DNA from: Deltaproteobacteria bacterium
GTDB taxonomy: Bacteria; Desulfobacterota; SM23-61
Direction: 5' to 3'
Assembly (NCBI GenBank): GCA_016875165.1
Contig: VGSF01000008.1
Location: 1 to 64,000, forward strand
DNA: 64,000 bases
The translations under genes and the position numbers were made by a program. How positions within the stretch are numbered: the stretch's first letter is position 1; each line of letters starts with the position of its first letter. The notes beneath the pieces were generated by a model, which saw only the letters and a list, made by a program, of their open reading frames with translations, did not search any database and was not told where the DNA came from. Positions 43,871 to 54,900 of this stretch are shown here, piece after piece.

Positions 43871-44110
43871 ATGGCTATTTCCGCGTACATATTTATCGAG
43901 ACGACTCAGGGTAAGGCCCGGATGATAGCCCGGGAGATCGCGCAGATCCCGGGGGTCAAGTCAGCTCACACCGTCACCGGCCCGTATGACGTGGTAACCT
44001 TTGTGGCGGCTGATTCCATAAGCGTACTGGGGGACTTCATCGTCTCCAAAATTCAGGCTACACCAGGAGTCCTGCGCACTTTGACCAACGTGGTAATTGA
44101 TGCTGAATGA
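43871..44110 (+). CDS. Stand-alone Lrp/AsnC ligand-binding (RAM) domain protein
   Basis: A 79-residue protein that is only the RAM/ACT-like effector domain of the Lrp/AsnC family: AYIFIETTQGKARMIAREIAQIPGVKSAHTVTGPYDVV ... GDFIVSKIQATPGVLRTLTNVVI. No DNA-binding helix-turn-helix is present, which is normal for this subgroup. It likely senses an amino acid and oligomerises, possibly modulating a full-length Lrp elsewhere. Strong AAGGAGG upstream. Convergent with the comEA-like gene, only 13 nt between stops. Confidence 0.88.
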   Translation: MAISAYIFIETTQGKARMIAREIAQIPGVKSAHTVTGPYDVVTFVAADSISVLGDFIVSKIQATPGVLRTLTNVVIDAE

Positions 44111-44123
44111 AGAAACCGGGCCC

Positions 44124-44708
44124 TTACTGGACGGTGATGCGTGACCGGATAGCTGCCAGCTTCTTCGGCCCGATGCCGCGCACTTGCAGAAGGTCTTCCG
44201 GGGAGGAAAATTTTTCACCCTGTTCTCGATATTCAATGATGGCCAGGGCGGTTTTCGGTCCAATTCCGGGCAAGGTAATTAGCTCTTCCGGAGTTGCCGT
44301 GTTAATATTGATGGGGATGAAAAGAACCGGAAGCTTTTGCGGGTCTAAGGATTCCAGCGATATCCTGCCTTTTTCTTTCTCTTCCGCAAGGACATTGATA
44401 CGGCAGTTCTTCTCTATTCTGGCCAGGACGATCTCGGGCGGGAGCGAAAGATTCCCTTTAATCCCCCCGGCCTTCTCGATTACGTCCATGACACTCATAC
44501 CCATTTCAACCGTGTAAACCCCCTTCCGGTTGACATTTCCGTCCACTTCGACCATGATCTCTCCACTCGCAGATTTATTCTTTGAAAAATCGCCCCCGAC
44601 TGTCGCGGGAAACGATTGCGGCAAAGGAGCAGGGGGGGATGTTAAGAAAAAGAAAAGGACCAACAAAAAACAGAGGAAGAGGACGATTCCTTGTTGTTCT
44701 CTGGTCAT
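44124..44708 (-). CDS. comEA: ComEA-like protein (SLBB + helix-hairpin-helix)
   Basis: A 194-residue protein from the ATG at 44708; the ORF-track extension of 24 residues runs into a family A repeat. An N-terminal anchor (GIVLFLCFLLVLFFFLT) precedes an SLBB domain (VEVDGNVNRKGVYTVEMGMSVMDVIEKAGGIK) and a C-terminal HhH pair (ININTATPEELITLPGIGPKTALAII ... LLQVRGIGPKKLAAIR). ComEA binds double-stranded DNA at the cell surface during natural transformation. The repeat starts within 6 nt of this start codon, so the promoter lies inside or beyond it. Competence function is inferred; no other com gene is nearby. Confidence 0.88.
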   Translation of the reverse strand: MTREQQGIVLFLCFLLVLFFFLTSPPAPLPQSFPATVGGDFSKNKSASGEIMVEVDGNVNRKGVYTVEMGMSVMDVIEKAGGIKGNLSLPPEIVLARIEKNCRINVLAEEKEKGRISLESLDPQKLPVLFIPININTATPEELITLPGIGPKTALAIIEYREQGEKFSSPEDLLQVRGIGPKKLAAIRSRITVQ

Positions 44709-44713
44709 TTTTC

Positions 44714-44873
44714 GATGGACTCGTAAAAAGTCAATATTTGATGAATTCGTAAAAAGCCCGCATATCCCCTTTTCCGTCATTCCGGCGAAAGCCGGAATCC
44801 GGTTAATTCAAGCAGTTCTGGACTCCTGCTTTCGCAGGAGTGACGACTTTTCTGACTTTTTACGAAACCATCA
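44714..44873. repeat. Family A element with a duplicated left end
   Basis: Two left ends in tandem (gatggactcgtaaaaagtc and gatgaattcgtaaaaagcc) precede a cgtcattccggcgaaagccgg / ctgctttcgcaggagtgacg core and one right end (gactttttacgaaaccatc). It looks like insertion of one element into the end of another. Confidence 0.75.
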
Positions 44874-44887
44874 ATATTTGGGTGGCC

Positions 44888-45062
44888 GTAACACTTTAGC
44901 TCTTTGAAAAAAAGGGTGTTTTAAGGGCCAAGGGATTCCAGGGACCGGAGGCCAGACCGAAACGCTTGGAATCATAAGGCGCTGATGCTTCCGGCGCGTT
45001 TCGCTCTAACCCCCGGCCCTCAACAAAGGCTTTAATACCATTTATTAAATCGCTAAACTGAC
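44888..45062. repeat. Family C repeat with internal deletion
   Basis: Ends gtaacactttagc and cgctaaactgac as in 4030-4296, but about 95 bp of the central body (the cctccggaggaa part) is missing between ggcgctgat and gcttccggcgcg. It ends within 2 bases of the cimA stop codon. Confidence 0.78.
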
Positions 45063-45063
45063 C

Positions 45064-46658
45064 TCAATTTTTGGGCTTCTCGTCTTTCAAAAGTTTGTAG
45101 TTTAGGGAATCTACCAGGGCCTGCCAGCTGGCTTCAATGATGTTTTCCGAAACTCCAACAGTTCCCCATTTGTCCTTATTGTCCCCGGATTCCACAAGCA
45201 CCCGGACTTTCGACCCGGTCCCTTTGCCCGTGGAAAGAACGCGCACTTTGTAATCCACCAGTTTCATATCGTCTAACTGCGGGTAGAATTTTTCCAGGGC
45301 TTTACGGATGGCATTGTCCAGGGCATTCACCGGGCCGTTGCCCGTGGCCGCGGTGTGTTCTACCCGCCCTCCAACTTTGATCATGATGGTCGCTTCAGTG
45401 ATCGGAGCCCGCTCCTCCCGGAGTTTTTCAGAGAGGATACGGAACCCGATCAGCTCGAAGTATTTCTTTTGAGCGCCCATTGCTTTTTTCATCAGCAGCT
45501 CAAAAGATGCTTCGGCTCCTTCGAACTGGTAACCCTGGTTTTCCATTTCTTTCAGGGTGGTGAGTATCTCGTGAGTCAATGGGTCTTTCCGGTTCAGGTT
45601 GATGTGGTATTCCGCTGCTTTTTGCAGGATATTGCTCTTACCGGCCAGGTCCGAGACCAAAACCCGGCGATGGTTCCCCACGTTTTCCGGGGGAATGTGT
45701 TCGTAAGTTTGCGGGTTTTTTTCAATGGCGCTGACATGAACTCCCCCCTTATGGGCAAAGGCGCTCGACCCTACGTAGGGCTGATGTTTATTAGGTTGGA
45801 GGTTGGCCAATTCCGCCACGAAATGGGAGATCTCCCGCAATTTGGCCATCTGCGCTTCGCTAAGGCAGTCTATTTTAAGCTTGTACTTCAGGTTGGGAAT
45901 GATGGAACAAAGGTTGGCATTGCCGCAGCGTTCGCCGTACCCATTGATCGTTCCCTGGATGTGGCCTACCCCTAACTGCACGGCAGCGATAGTATTGGCC
46001 ACAGCCATATCGGCATCGTTGTGGACGTGGATGCCCAGGGGAAGGGTGATCTTTTCCTGGACCGCCCGGATGATTTCGTTAATTTCGCTTGGCAGGGTTC
46101 CGCCGTTGGTGTCGCAAAGAACGATGGCGGCAACTCCCGCCTCTTCCGCTGCTTTCAGCGTGGCCAAAGCATATTCAGGGTTCCCTTTAAAACCGTCGAA
46201 AAAATGTTCAGCATCATAATACACTTCCGGGGCGGCCGTCATCAGGTACTTTAATGAATCGCGGATCAAGGTTACGTTCTGCTCCAGGGAAATCCTCAGG
46301 GCATCCCGCACGTGCACATCCCAGGATTTGCCAAAGATGGTTACTGCCCTGGTCTTGGCCCCAAGCAAGGCTTTGATGTTGACATCGGCCTCAGGCGCGG
46401 TGCGCGCTTTTAAAGTGGAGCCGAAGGCTGCTATCGTGGCCGTTTTCAGGGAATAATTTCGGATCTCCCGGAAAAAAGCCATGTCTTTGGGGTTCGAGCC
46501 TGGCCATCCGCCTTCGATATAATTGACACCCAGCTCATCGAGGCGCAAGGCGATGCGCACTTTGTCTTCTACGGAAAAGGAGATGTCTTCAGCCTGAGTG
46601 CCGTCCCTCAGGGTCGTATCGTAAATGATGATTTTTCCTTCCGGTCGTTTTCTTCGGT

Positions 46659-46662
<4 letters not shown>
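45064..46662 (-). CDS. cimA: Citramalate synthase
   Basis: A 532-residue enzyme of the HMGL/LeuA family. The catalytic barrel shows [47 protein letters not shown] and [17 protein letters not shown]-terminal LeuA regulatory dimer domain (about 410-525) follows. It condenses acetyl-CoA with pyruvate to (R)-citramalate, the threonine-independent entry to isoleucine. The GWPGSNPKD and [11 protein letters not shown] patterns and length fit CimA better than 2-isopropylmalate synthase. Coupled to lysC by an ATGA overlap. Feedback inhibition by isoleucine is usual for the family. Confidence 0.93.
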
Positions 46663-47894
<1,232 letters not shown>

Positions 47895-47895
47895 T

Positions 47896-48408
47896 TCATT
47901 CCTCCTTCATCCATTTTTCACCGAGGCCTTGCACCAAACCCCTGACTGCCTGGCCTTTACCGATAAACGCCAATTTTCGCTCAACGACGCCCACCCATTC
48001 TAAGTGAACTTCGATCCTTTCTCCGGGCAAAAGCCCTGAGACTTTTTCGGCCCATTCCACCAGAGTCACCCCGGGAGCGGAAATCAATTCTTCCCAGCCC
48101 AAATCCTCTACCTCAGCGGATTTTTCCACGCGGTAAAGATCAACGTGAAAAACCGGAACCCGACCCAGGTATTCATTCACCAGGACAAACGTAGGGCTGG
48201 TGACATCTCTCTCATCCGCCACCCCGAGTCCCCTGGCCACTCCTTTGACAAAAACCGTCTTCCCCGTGCCCAGATCACCCATCAAAGCTATGACTGTGCT
48301 TTCCGAAAGCATTGCCCCCAAAAGCTGGCCGAGGCGAAAGGTTTCATCCGGACTATTCGACTTAACGCTCCAGGTTTCTTCTGCTTGTTTTTCTTGGTTC
48401 TTCGCCAT
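47896..48408 (-). CDS. tsaE: tRNA threonylcarbamoyladenosine biosynthesis ATPase TsaE
   Basis: A 170-residue P-loop ATPase needed, with TsaB and TsaD, for t6A37 modification of ANN-decoding tRNAs. Walker A GDLGTGKT (44-51), the [11 protein letters not shown] switch, FHVDLYR and VTLVEWAEK are all present. The start shares one base with the nnr stop (TAATG), showing coupling. Confidence 0.94.
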   Translation of the reverse strand: MAKNQEKQAEETWSVKSNSPDETFRLGQLLGAMLSESTVIALMGDLGTGKTVFVKGVARGLGVADERDVTSPTFVLVNEYLGRVPVFHVDLYRVEKSAEVEDLGWEELISAPGVTLVEWAEKVSGLLPGERIEVHLEWVGVVERKLAFIGKGQAVRGLVQGLGEKWMKEE

Positions 48409-50012
48409 TAAAAAATAATTTCGGGAGAAAGCCGGAAGGAGAAATCATCGATCTGTTCCTGCCCCAAGGCCAGCGCCCTAAGAACCCTGGGGGTTTCTTC
48501 GATCAGGTCCATAGCGGCCATTCCCTTTTCTCCTTTTTTGTGGGCCACGAAATCTCCGGTTAATCCATGTAAGAATACGCCAAGCTGCGCGGCCTTAAGC
48601 GGAGGCAACCCCTGGGATAGAAATCCTCCAACCATGCCGGTAAGAACATCCCCCATCCCACCGGAGGCCATTCCCGGGTTTCCCGTGGGATTGATAAACA
48701 CTTCTCCTTCAGGGCTGGCCACGATGGACCTTGCTCCTTTAAGAATCAGGATTAGACCGTATTCCTCGGCAAACTTCCGGGCCAACTGGATCCTGTCCTG
48801 CTGAACTTCCCGTACAGGAATTCCCAGGAGCCGGGCCATCTCTCCCGGATGAGGTGAGAAAATGACAGAACCCTTGTTTTTCCTGATCAAATCCATCTTG
48901 CCCGCGAAGGCGCTCAGGCCGTCGGCATCGACGATAGTAGGAAGACTTGTTTTAAGGACAATCTTGCGGATCAACCGCGCCGTCTCATGGTTCAGGGAAA
49001 GACCTGGGCCGATGGCCAGGGCATTCTTGCGCAGGATCAAATCGTTGATTTTTTTTTGAGCTTTAAAAGCCAGAGTTTTCTCTTTTGTTTCCGGCAGCGG
49101 CTCGGTCATGGCCTCCGTGATTTTTACTTCGAGGATAGGGTTTAGACTTTCGGGAATGCCCAGAGTAACCAGTCCAGTTCCGACCCTTACCGCAGCCTGA
49201 CAGACCATGGCCGCTGCTCCGGTTTTTCCCGGCGACCCGGAAAGAACTAATAGATGACCAAAGTCGCCTTTATGGGCGCTGGGGTCTCTAAGAGGAAGCA
49301 GATGATAGAACTCATTCCCCTCTATGAGATAATCTTTAACCGGCTCTGCTTCGACAGCCGCTGCCGGGATGGAAATATCCGCGATTATAAGTTTTCCGCT
49401 CAATCGAGCCCCGGGCTGCACCACAAGACCCCTTTTGCCCAGCCCAAAAGTGACTGTCAGAAAGGCCTGAATGCATGTGCCCAGTATTTGGCCGCTGTCT
49501 GAGTCCAATCCCGAAGGGATGTCGATTGCAACCACCGGAAGGCCGAGGGAATTGATGAATTCGATAACCTCCTGGTAAAACCCCTTTACGGGCCCTTTCA
49601 GACCAGTGCCCAATATGCCGTCAACCAGAAGGTCATTCCCGGCAATCTGTTCCTTAAGGGTTTTCAGCTCCCCGGCGTTCAGAATTCTGGAAATATCTCC
49701 ACCCATCCGGTTAAGAATTTTTAGGTTTGTAGCGGCGTCCCCCTGAACTTCTTCAGGGGCTGTAAGAAGGTATACCCTGCAGGCCAAACCACGATTAAGC
49801 AGGTAACGGGCCACGGCAAAAGCGTCTCCCCCGTTGTTGCCCCGGCCGGCAAATATTCCCACCCGCCTGGTTAAAAGGTCGGGAAAATAGCGGAACATTG
49901 CGCTAACTATGGCTCTGGCCGCATTCTCCATCAACACCATTCCCGGAATGCCGAAATCCTCGATAGCCCTTCGGTCCAATCTTCTCATGATTTCCGCAGT
50001 GGCTAGCTTCAT
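48408..50012 (-). CDS. nnr: Bifunctional NAD(P)H-hydrate epimerase/dehydratase
   Basis: A 534-residue fusion repairing damaged NAD(P)H. The N-terminal YjeF_N epimerase (GRGNNGGDAFAVARYL, DGILGTGLKGPV, AIDIPSGLDSDSG) is joined to a C-terminal ribokinase-like ADP-dependent dehydratase (GHLLVLSGSPGKTGAAAM, GPGLSLNHET, VDADGLSAFAG, FSPHPGEMARLL, NPTGNPGMASGGMGDVLTGM). The ATG at 50012 has AAGGA 6 nt upstream; the ORF-track start, 34 codons further, is spurious. A degenerate E-type motif (ccgccgagagcgcagag) lies in the 49-nt gap to acpS. Confidence 0.94.
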   Translation of the reverse strand: MKLATAEIMRRLDRRAIEDFGIPGMVLMENAARAIVSAMFRYFPDLLTRRVGIFAGRGNNGGDAFAVARYLLNRGLACRVYLLTAPEEVQGDAATNLKILNRMGGDISRILNAGELKTLKEQIAGNDLLVDGILGTGLKGPVKGFYQEVIEFINSLGLPVVAIDIPSGLDSDSGQILGTCIQAFLTVTFGLGKRGLVVQPGARLSGKLIIADISIPAAAVEAEPVKDYLIEGNEFYHLLPLRDPSAHKGDFGHLLVLSGSPGKTGAAAMVCQAAVRVGTGLVTLGIPESLNPILEVKITEAMTEPLPETKEKTLAFKAQKKINDLILRKNALAIGPGLSLNHETARLIRKIVLKTSLPTIVDADGLSAFAGKMDLIRKNKGSVIFSPHPGEMARLLGIPVREVQQDRIQLARKFAEEYGLILILKGARSIVASPEGEVFINPTGNPGMASGGMGDVLTGMVGGFLSQGLPPLKAAQLGVFLHGLTGDFVAHKKGEKGMAAMDLIEETPRVLRALALGQEQIDDFSFRLSPEIIF

Positions 50013-50061
50013 CTTTTTTCCTTTTATGTTCACCGCCGAGAGCGCAGAGAACATAGTAAAA

Positions 50062-50448
50062 TTATTCGTCCTTTGCTTCCAATACGACGATGGCGCTGCT
50101 GTATTCGCGATCATGGGTAAGGCTCACAAAGACGCCGGCGATTTTCTCTTTCGCACATACTTGTAAGGCCTGGCCGCTCAATCTCAATACGGGCTTGCCC
50201 AGCGGTCCGCGAGTAACCTCAACATCTTTCCAGTGAATTCCCCTTCTTATTCCTATGCCCAGAGCCTTGACAAAAGCTTCCTTGGCCGCAAAGCGGGCAG
50301 CGAAATTGGGGGAAGGGGTTTTCTTTTTTAAACAATAGTCTATTTCGCCGGGGGTAAAAACTTTTTGGGTAAACCGTTCTCCCCATCGCTCAAGGTCTTG
50401 TTCGATCCGCTTAATCTGGACAATGTCAATGCCAATGCCGTAGATCAT
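50062..50448 (-). CDS. acpS: Holo-[acyl-carrier-protein] synthase
   Basis: A 128-residue 4'-phosphopantetheinyl transferase that activates acyl carrier protein with CoA. GIDIVQIKRIE (Mg-binding Asp8), RFAAKEAFVKALG (Glu near 57) and FVSLTHDREYSSAIVV are the family signatures. Usual neighbour of pdxJ and nnr. The 83-nt gap to pdxJ contains tandem 'agaagacagaatacagaagtcaga'-like AT/GA repeats. Confidence 0.94.
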   Translation of the reverse strand: MIYGIGIDIVQIKRIEQDLERWGERFTQKVFTPGEIDYCLKKKTPSPNFAARFAAKEAFVKALGIGIRRGIHWKDVEVTRGPLGKPVLRLSGQALQVCAKEKIAGVFVSLTHDREYSSAIVVLEAKDE

Positions 50449-50531
50449 GATGCTTAGAATTCAGAAGACAGAATACAGAAGTCAGAGATCAGAAGTCAGA
50501 ATAAAAAAACTCATTTTACTCATTAGGCCTT

Positions 50532-51263
50532 CTATCGTCCATCGTCCATCGGGCTTATCAATCTCTTCATCTCCCGCACCGCCCGATCCAGGCCCACCAG
50601 GACTGCCCTGGAGATAATGCTGTGTCCGATGCTGTAGTCCTCAATTCCCGGGATAGCGGTAAAGGGATGAACGTTTTGGTAATCCAGTCCGTGTCCGATG
50701 TTGACCCTAAGGCCAAGGCGTCGGGCTTGGCGGATGCCCCGGGCAATTTGCTGAAATTCTTTCTGCTTTGTTTTTTCATCGAGGGCATCGGCATATTTTC
50801 CGGTATGGATTTCTACGAAATCGGCCCCTACCCTTTTACTGGCCTTAATCTGATAGGGATCGGCATTTATGAAAAGACTGGTTTTAATGCCGGCTTTCTT
50901 AAGTTTCTGGATGTTCTTTGTAAGGGGGGCCTGGTTGGCCAGAACATCCAACCCTCCTTCAGTGGTCAGCTCCTGGCGTCTCTCCGGCACAAAAGTAACC
51001 AAATCAGGTTTGACCTTCAGGGCTATTTGCATGATTTCTTCGGTGTTGGCCATTTCCAGGTTGAGGCGGGTTTTGATAGTTTTACGTAAAAGTTCCAAAT
51101 CCCGATCCTGGATATGCCTTCGATCCTCCCGCAGATGAACAATTATTCCATCGGCTCCGGCGAGTTCCGCAATCATGGCAGCGGCGACGGGATCCGGTTG
51201 TTTTCCGCCCCGGGCCTGCCGCAGAGTGGCCACGTGATCTACATTCACCGAGAGTTCGGGCAC
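50532..51263 (-). CDS. pdxJ: Pyridoxine 5'-phosphate synthase
   Basis: A 243-residue TIM-barrel enzyme closing the pyridine ring of vitamin B6 from deoxyxylulose 5-phosphate and 3-amino-2-oxopropyl phosphate. [69 protein letters not shown] and [16 protein letters not shown] are all present. The ORF-track start is a TTG; the GTG at 51263, with AAGGAGG 6 nt upstream, gives the usual length of about 240 residues. The upstream 370-nt gap holds a family A repeat where cdaA, ybbR and glmM stand in related genomes. Confidence 0.94.
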   Translation of the reverse strand: MPELSVNVDHVATLRQARGGKQPDPVAAAMIAELAGADGIIVHLREDRRHIQDRDLELLRKTIKTRLNLEMANTEEIMQIALKVKPDLVTFVPERRQELTTEGGLDVLANQAPLTKNIQKLKKAGIKTSLFINADPYQIKASKRVGADFVEIHTGKYADALDEKTKQKEFQQIARGIRQARRLGLRVNIGHGLDYQNVHPFTAIPGIEDYSIGHSIISRAVLVGLDRAVREMKRLISPMDDGR

Positions 51264-51368
51264 AAACGCCTCCTTATAAATAATAGGTTCACGACCCAAG
51301 GCTAATTGTTCAAGGTGCGGGGTTTATGGTTGATCGTTCATTGCTCATTAATAAGTGACCATTGAAAA

Positions 51369-51527
51369 TTGATGAACTCGTAAAAAGTCCAACCACAGGT
51401 CATTGCGAGGAGCGTAGCGACTAAGCAATCCCATGAAATCAAGCACTTACGAAATACGAGATTGCTTCGTCACGCCCATGGCGTGACTCGCAATGACTAC
51501 TTTTGGGACTTTTTACGAGACCGTCAA
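51369..51527. repeat. Family A repeat between folP and pdxJ
   Basis: Ends ttgatgaactcgtaaaaagtcc and ggactttttacgagaccgtcaa. The core gtcattgcgaggagcgtagcgactaagcaatc pairs with gattgcttcgtcacg ... gactcgcaatgac. Remaining bases to folP (51528-51632) hold an E-type motif (ctctgtgtcctctgtagctgattta) only. Confidence 0.82.
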
Positions 51528-51632
51528 TTAAGATATTTTTCTCGTTTTTTTGCGTTCTTCTGTTTTCTAAATTGCTTTTTGTTCTAAAGATTTTGCCTAT
51601 AACTCTGTGTCCTCTGTAGCTGATTTATCTGC

Positions 51633-52481
51633 TTAGCAGCGCACAATCGCATCGACCACCTGGACAACCCGGCGCATTCTTTCCACTTCGTGCACTCGAA
51701 CGATATTCGCGCCGTTGATAATGGCCACAGCCACCGTGGCCATGGTTCCTTCTTCCCTGTCCTTTGGCGGCAGCCCCAGTATTTTACCGATGAAAGCCTT
51801 TCTGGAGGTTCCGACCAGCAATGGTTTCCCTAAGACTTTAAACCGTTGTAGATTTTTCAAAATGATCAGGTTATGCGATTCTTCCAGGGATTTTCCAAAC
51901 CCGATCCCCGGGTCTAAAATGATGTTTTCCGCGGAAATGCCGCAGGATTCGGCATGGGCCACGCGTTCCTTGAAGAAACTTAGGATCTCTCCCATCAGGT
52001 CATCATAATGTGTGTTAAGTTGCATGGTTTCCGGATTTCCGCGCATGTGCATCAGCACTACAGGGACCTTCTTTTGGGCAATGACCGTGGCCATGCTTTC
52101 ATCAAACCTAAGCGAGCTGATGTCGTTGATCATCGCAGCCCCGGCTTCCAGGGCCCTTTCCGCTATGGGCGACTTTCGTGTATCCACGGATATGGGGATA
52201 TCGATTTGTTGGCTTAAGGAACGAACTACCGGAATGATCCGCCGGGCTTCTTCTTCCTCCTCTAACGGTTCGGCCCCCGGCCGGGTCGATTCCCCGCCGA
52301 TGTCCAGAATGTCTGCTCCGCCCTCGGCTAATCGCAGCCCCTGTTCCACTGCTTTCTCTGAATCGAAAAAGCGGCCTCCGTCGGAAAAGGAATCCGGCGT
52401 GACATTAATAGCGCCCATAATGAGCGTGCGCTGGGAGAGGTCATAGCTTTTGTTGCGAAAGCGGAGAAAAGGGCATTTCAT
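51633..52481 (-). CDS. folP: Dihydropteroate synthase
   Basis: A 282-residue TIM-barrel enzyme condensing p-aminobenzoate with the hydroxymethyl-dihydropterin pyrophosphate in folate synthesis. Signatures are MGAINVTPDSFSDGGRF, DIGGESTRPGAEPL, ISVDTRK, NDISSLR, LDPGIGFGKS and GTSRKAFIG. The ATG at 52481 has AAGGG 5 nt upstream; the ORF-track start is 12 codons further and lies in an E-type repeat arm. Follows ftsH with a terminator between. Confidence 0.94.
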   Translation of the reverse strand: MKCPFLRFRNKSYDLSQRTLIMGAINVTPDSFSDGGRFFDSEKAVEQGLRLAEGGADILDIGGESTRPGAEPLEEEEEARRIIPVVRSLSQQIDIPISVDTRKSPIAERALEAGAAMINDISSLRFDESMATVIAQKKVPVVLMHMRGNPETMQLNTHYDDLMGEILSFFKERVAHAESCGISAENIILDPGIGFGKSLEESHNLIILKNLQRFKVLGKPLLVGTSRKAFIGKILGLPPKDREEGTMATVAVAIINGANIVRVHEVERMRRVVQVVDAIVRC

Positions 52482-52551
52482 AAAAACCCTTAACCTCAGA
52501 GCGCGTTGAGAACGCATAGAAGCGCTCTCTGCGCGCTTGGCGGTGAAAAAT

Positions 52552-52623
52552 TAAAAAGGGCCAAAGGTCAAGAAACAAGGGCACAGGAAAAGACCCAACC
52601 CTTGGCCCTTGATCTTTGCCCCT
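52552..52623 (-). terminator. Probable intrinsic terminator after ftsH
   Basis: On the minus strand gggcaaagatcaagggccaaggg pairs imperfectly with cccttgtttcttgacctttggccc, followed by TTTTTAATTTTT. It sits 3 nt after the ftsH stop and separates ftsH from folP. An E-type arm (gcgctctctgcgcgcttggcggtg) follows immediately. Confidence 0.65.
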
Positions 52624-52626
52624 CTT

Positions 52627-54483
52627 TTAAAAAAGTCTCCCTTCCTGAACAAATTCTTTTTGAGGGACTTCGGGAATAAATGGTTTTAGACCCAGTACCT
52701 GGTCAATTTCTTCTCCGGCAAGTACTTCCCTCTCCAGAAGGGCTGAGGCCAGGCGATGGAGTCGCTCCAGGTGCTGGACGATAATATCTTTGGCCCGGCT
52801 ATAATTTTCCAGGACGATGCGCTTGATTTCGGTATCAATGTCCACTGCGGTCTTTTCACTGTAGTCCTTATGCTGGGCTATCTCCCGACCGAGAAAGATA
52901 TGTTCTTCCTTTTTTCCGAAAGTAAGGGGTCCCAATTTATCGCTCATTCCGAAGTCGCAGACCATTTTCCTGGCCCATTCCGTGGCCATTTCCAGGTCAT
53001 TTCCGGCCCCGGTAGTTTGGGTATTTAAGATCAGTTCTTCCGCAGCCCGACCTCCTAAAAAAATGGCGATTTTGTTGATGATGTATTCTTTAGAAAGGGT
53101 GTGCTTGTCTTCGGCGGGAAGCTGTTGGGTAATTCCCAAGGCCCGCCCTCGGGGGATGATGGTTACTTTGTGGATAGGGTCGGCGCTGGGGAGAAATTTG
53201 GCCACCAGGGTATGCCCGGCTTCATGATAGGCGGTGAGGCGCTTCTCTTCTTCGCTGATAATCATCGTGCGGCGCTCAACCCCCATGAGAACCTTATCTT
53301 TCGATGCCTCGAAATCAGCCATCTCCAGTTTTGTTTTGCCCAGGCGCGCTGCCAGGAGGGCTGCTTCATTGACCAGGTTTTCCAGGTCTGCACCTGTAAA
53401 GCCCGGGGTGCCCCGGGAAATCAGGGCCAGGATGACGTCATCAGCGAGAGGAGTTTTGCGAGTATGGACTTTTAAGATTTCTTCCCGCCCTTTCACGTCG
53501 GGCCGGGGAACCACCACCTGCCGGTCAAACCTGCCCGGACGCAGGAGCGCCGGGTCCAAAACATCAGGCCGGTTCGTAGCCGCAACGATAATCACTCCTT
53601 CGTTAGATTCAAATCCGTCCATTTCAACCAAAAGCTGGTTGAGAGTCTGCTCCCGCTCGTCGTGCCCTCCTCCGAGTCCAGCTCCCCGGTGGCGGCCGAC
53701 CGCGTCAATTTCATCGATAAAGATGATGCAGGGAGCATGCTTTTTTCCCTGAATGAAAAGGTCCCGGACCCTGGAGGCGCCCACGCCCACGAACATCTCC
53801 ACAAAATCTGAACCGCTTATGGAGAAAAAAGGAACGTTGGCCTCGCCGGCAATAGCCCGGGCCAGAAGCGTCTTGCCGGTTCCCGGAGCGCCCACCAGCA
53901 GAACCCCCTTGGGAATCCGCCCGCCCAGTCTGGTGAATTTTTTCGGATCCCGGAGAAATGCGATGATTTCCTGCAGCTCTTCCTTCGACTCTTCAATCCC
54001 GGCTACATCCAGAAAAGTAACCTTTTGCTGTTTTTCCGTGAGCAGTTTGGCCTTGGCTTTTCCGAAAGACATGGCTTTGGTGCCGCCGGCCTGCATCTGG
54101 CGCATGAAAAAGATCCAGAATCCAATCAGGAGCAACATCGGAAACCAGGAGATGAGTATGGTCATGTACCAGGGGGATTCATCCTCGGGTTTTGCCGAAA
54201 TCTGCACATCTTTTTCCCTCAAGAACTTGACCAGCTCAGGATAATTGGGAGCGTAGGTTTTGAATTCCTTGCGGTTGGCCAGGCGGCCATGAAGGTTTGG
54301 TCCCTGAACGGTGACTTCCCTCACTTCTCCCTTTTCCAACGCGGCCAAAAAATCACTGAAGATTATTTTATCCTGGGTGGAACGAGGCTGGCTGAAAAGG
54401 TTAAAGAGGAGAATCATCATCACGCTTATGACCAGCCAGAGGGCTAAGTTTTTGTAAAAGGGGCTCAGTTTTTTCTCCCCCAT
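52627..54483 (-). CDS. ftsH: ATP-dependent zinc metalloprotease FtsH
   Basis: A 618-residue membrane-bound AAA+ protease for quality control and regulated turnover. Two transmembrane helices (about 12-30 and 106-126) flank a small periplasmic domain. The AAA module has Walker A GAPGTGKT (198-205), Walker [13 protein letters not shown], the pore motif FVEMFVG and the second-region-of-homology [18 protein letters not shown]. The zinc protease has HEAGH (near 420). Length and order are normal. Located after tilS with repeats A and C in the gap. Confidence 0.97.
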   Translation of the reverse strand: MGEKKLSPFYKNLALWLVISVMMILLFNLFSQPRSTQDKIIFSDFLAALEKGEVREVTVQGPNLHGRLANRKEFKTYAPNYPELVKFLREKDVQISAKPEDESPWYMTILISWFPMLLLIGFWIFFMRQMQAGGTKAMSFGKAKAKLLTEKQQKVTFLDVAGIEESKEELQEIIAFLRDPKKFTRLGGRIPKGVLLVGAPGTGKTLLARAIAGEANVPFFSISGSDFVEMFVGVGASRVRDLFIQGKKHAPCIIFIDEIDAVGRHRGAGLGGGHDEREQTLNQLLVEMDGFESNEGVIIVAATNRPDVLDPALLRPGRFDRQVVVPRPDVKGREEILKVHTRKTPLADDVILALISRGTPGFTGADLENLVNEAALLAARLGKTKLEMADFEASKDKVLMGVERRTMIISEEEKRLTAYHEAGHTLVAKFLPSADPIHKVTIIPRGRALGITQQLPAEDKHTLSKEYIINKIAIFLGGRAAEELILNTQTTGAGNDLEMATEWARKMVCDFGMSDKLGPLTFGKKEEHIFLGREIAQHKDYSEKTAVDIDTEIKRIVLENYSRAKDIIVQHLERLHRLASALLEREVLAGEEIDQVLGLKPFIPEVPQKEFVQEGRLF

Positions 54484-54536
54484 AAGCTTTTTCCCCGAGA
54501 ATTAATGAAGATGGATTTAAAAATTTATGGTGAATA

Positions 54537-54701
54537 TTGATGGTCTCGTAAAAAGTCGCGAAAGGGTCATTGCGAGTCCGCCTAAGGCGGACGAAGCAAT
54601 CTCGTTTTTATAAGTGCCCGAAAAGACAAGATTGCTTCGTCGTCCCGCCAATGCGGAACTCCTCGCAATGACAGGCACAGGACTTTTTACGAATCCATCA
54701 A
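54537..54701. repeat. Family A repeat between tilS and ftsH
   Basis: Ends ttgatggtctcgtaaaaagtcg and ggactttttacgaatccatcaa. The core gtcattgcgagtccgcctaaggcgg ... gaagcaatc pairs with gattgcttcgtcgtcccgcc ... ctcgcaatgac. Inverted relative to copies 1, 2 and 25515. Confidence 0.82.
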
Positions 54702-54775
54702 TATTGGAGGTTTATTTATAGCATAAAAGAAAGTTTTCAACAATGAAAAAAGCAGATGGCCGATTAAGATTAGAG

Positions 54776-54898
54776 GAAAAAATCTTTTGTCCTCGTGGCC
54801 AAGCAGAAACCCAACCGATGCTTCCGGCGCGTTCCGCTCTAACCCCTGGCCCTCAACAAAGGCTTTAATACCATTTTTTCAAATCGCTAAACTGTTAC
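54776..54898. repeat. Family C repeat, 5'-truncated
   Basis: Only the right portion of the family C body (cctcgtggccaagcagaaaccc onward) and the right end cgctaaactgttac remain. It ends 2 bases before the tilS stop codon. The remainder of the 417-nt gap is the family A copy and AT-rich spacer. Confidence 0.75.
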
Positions 54899-54900
54899 GA

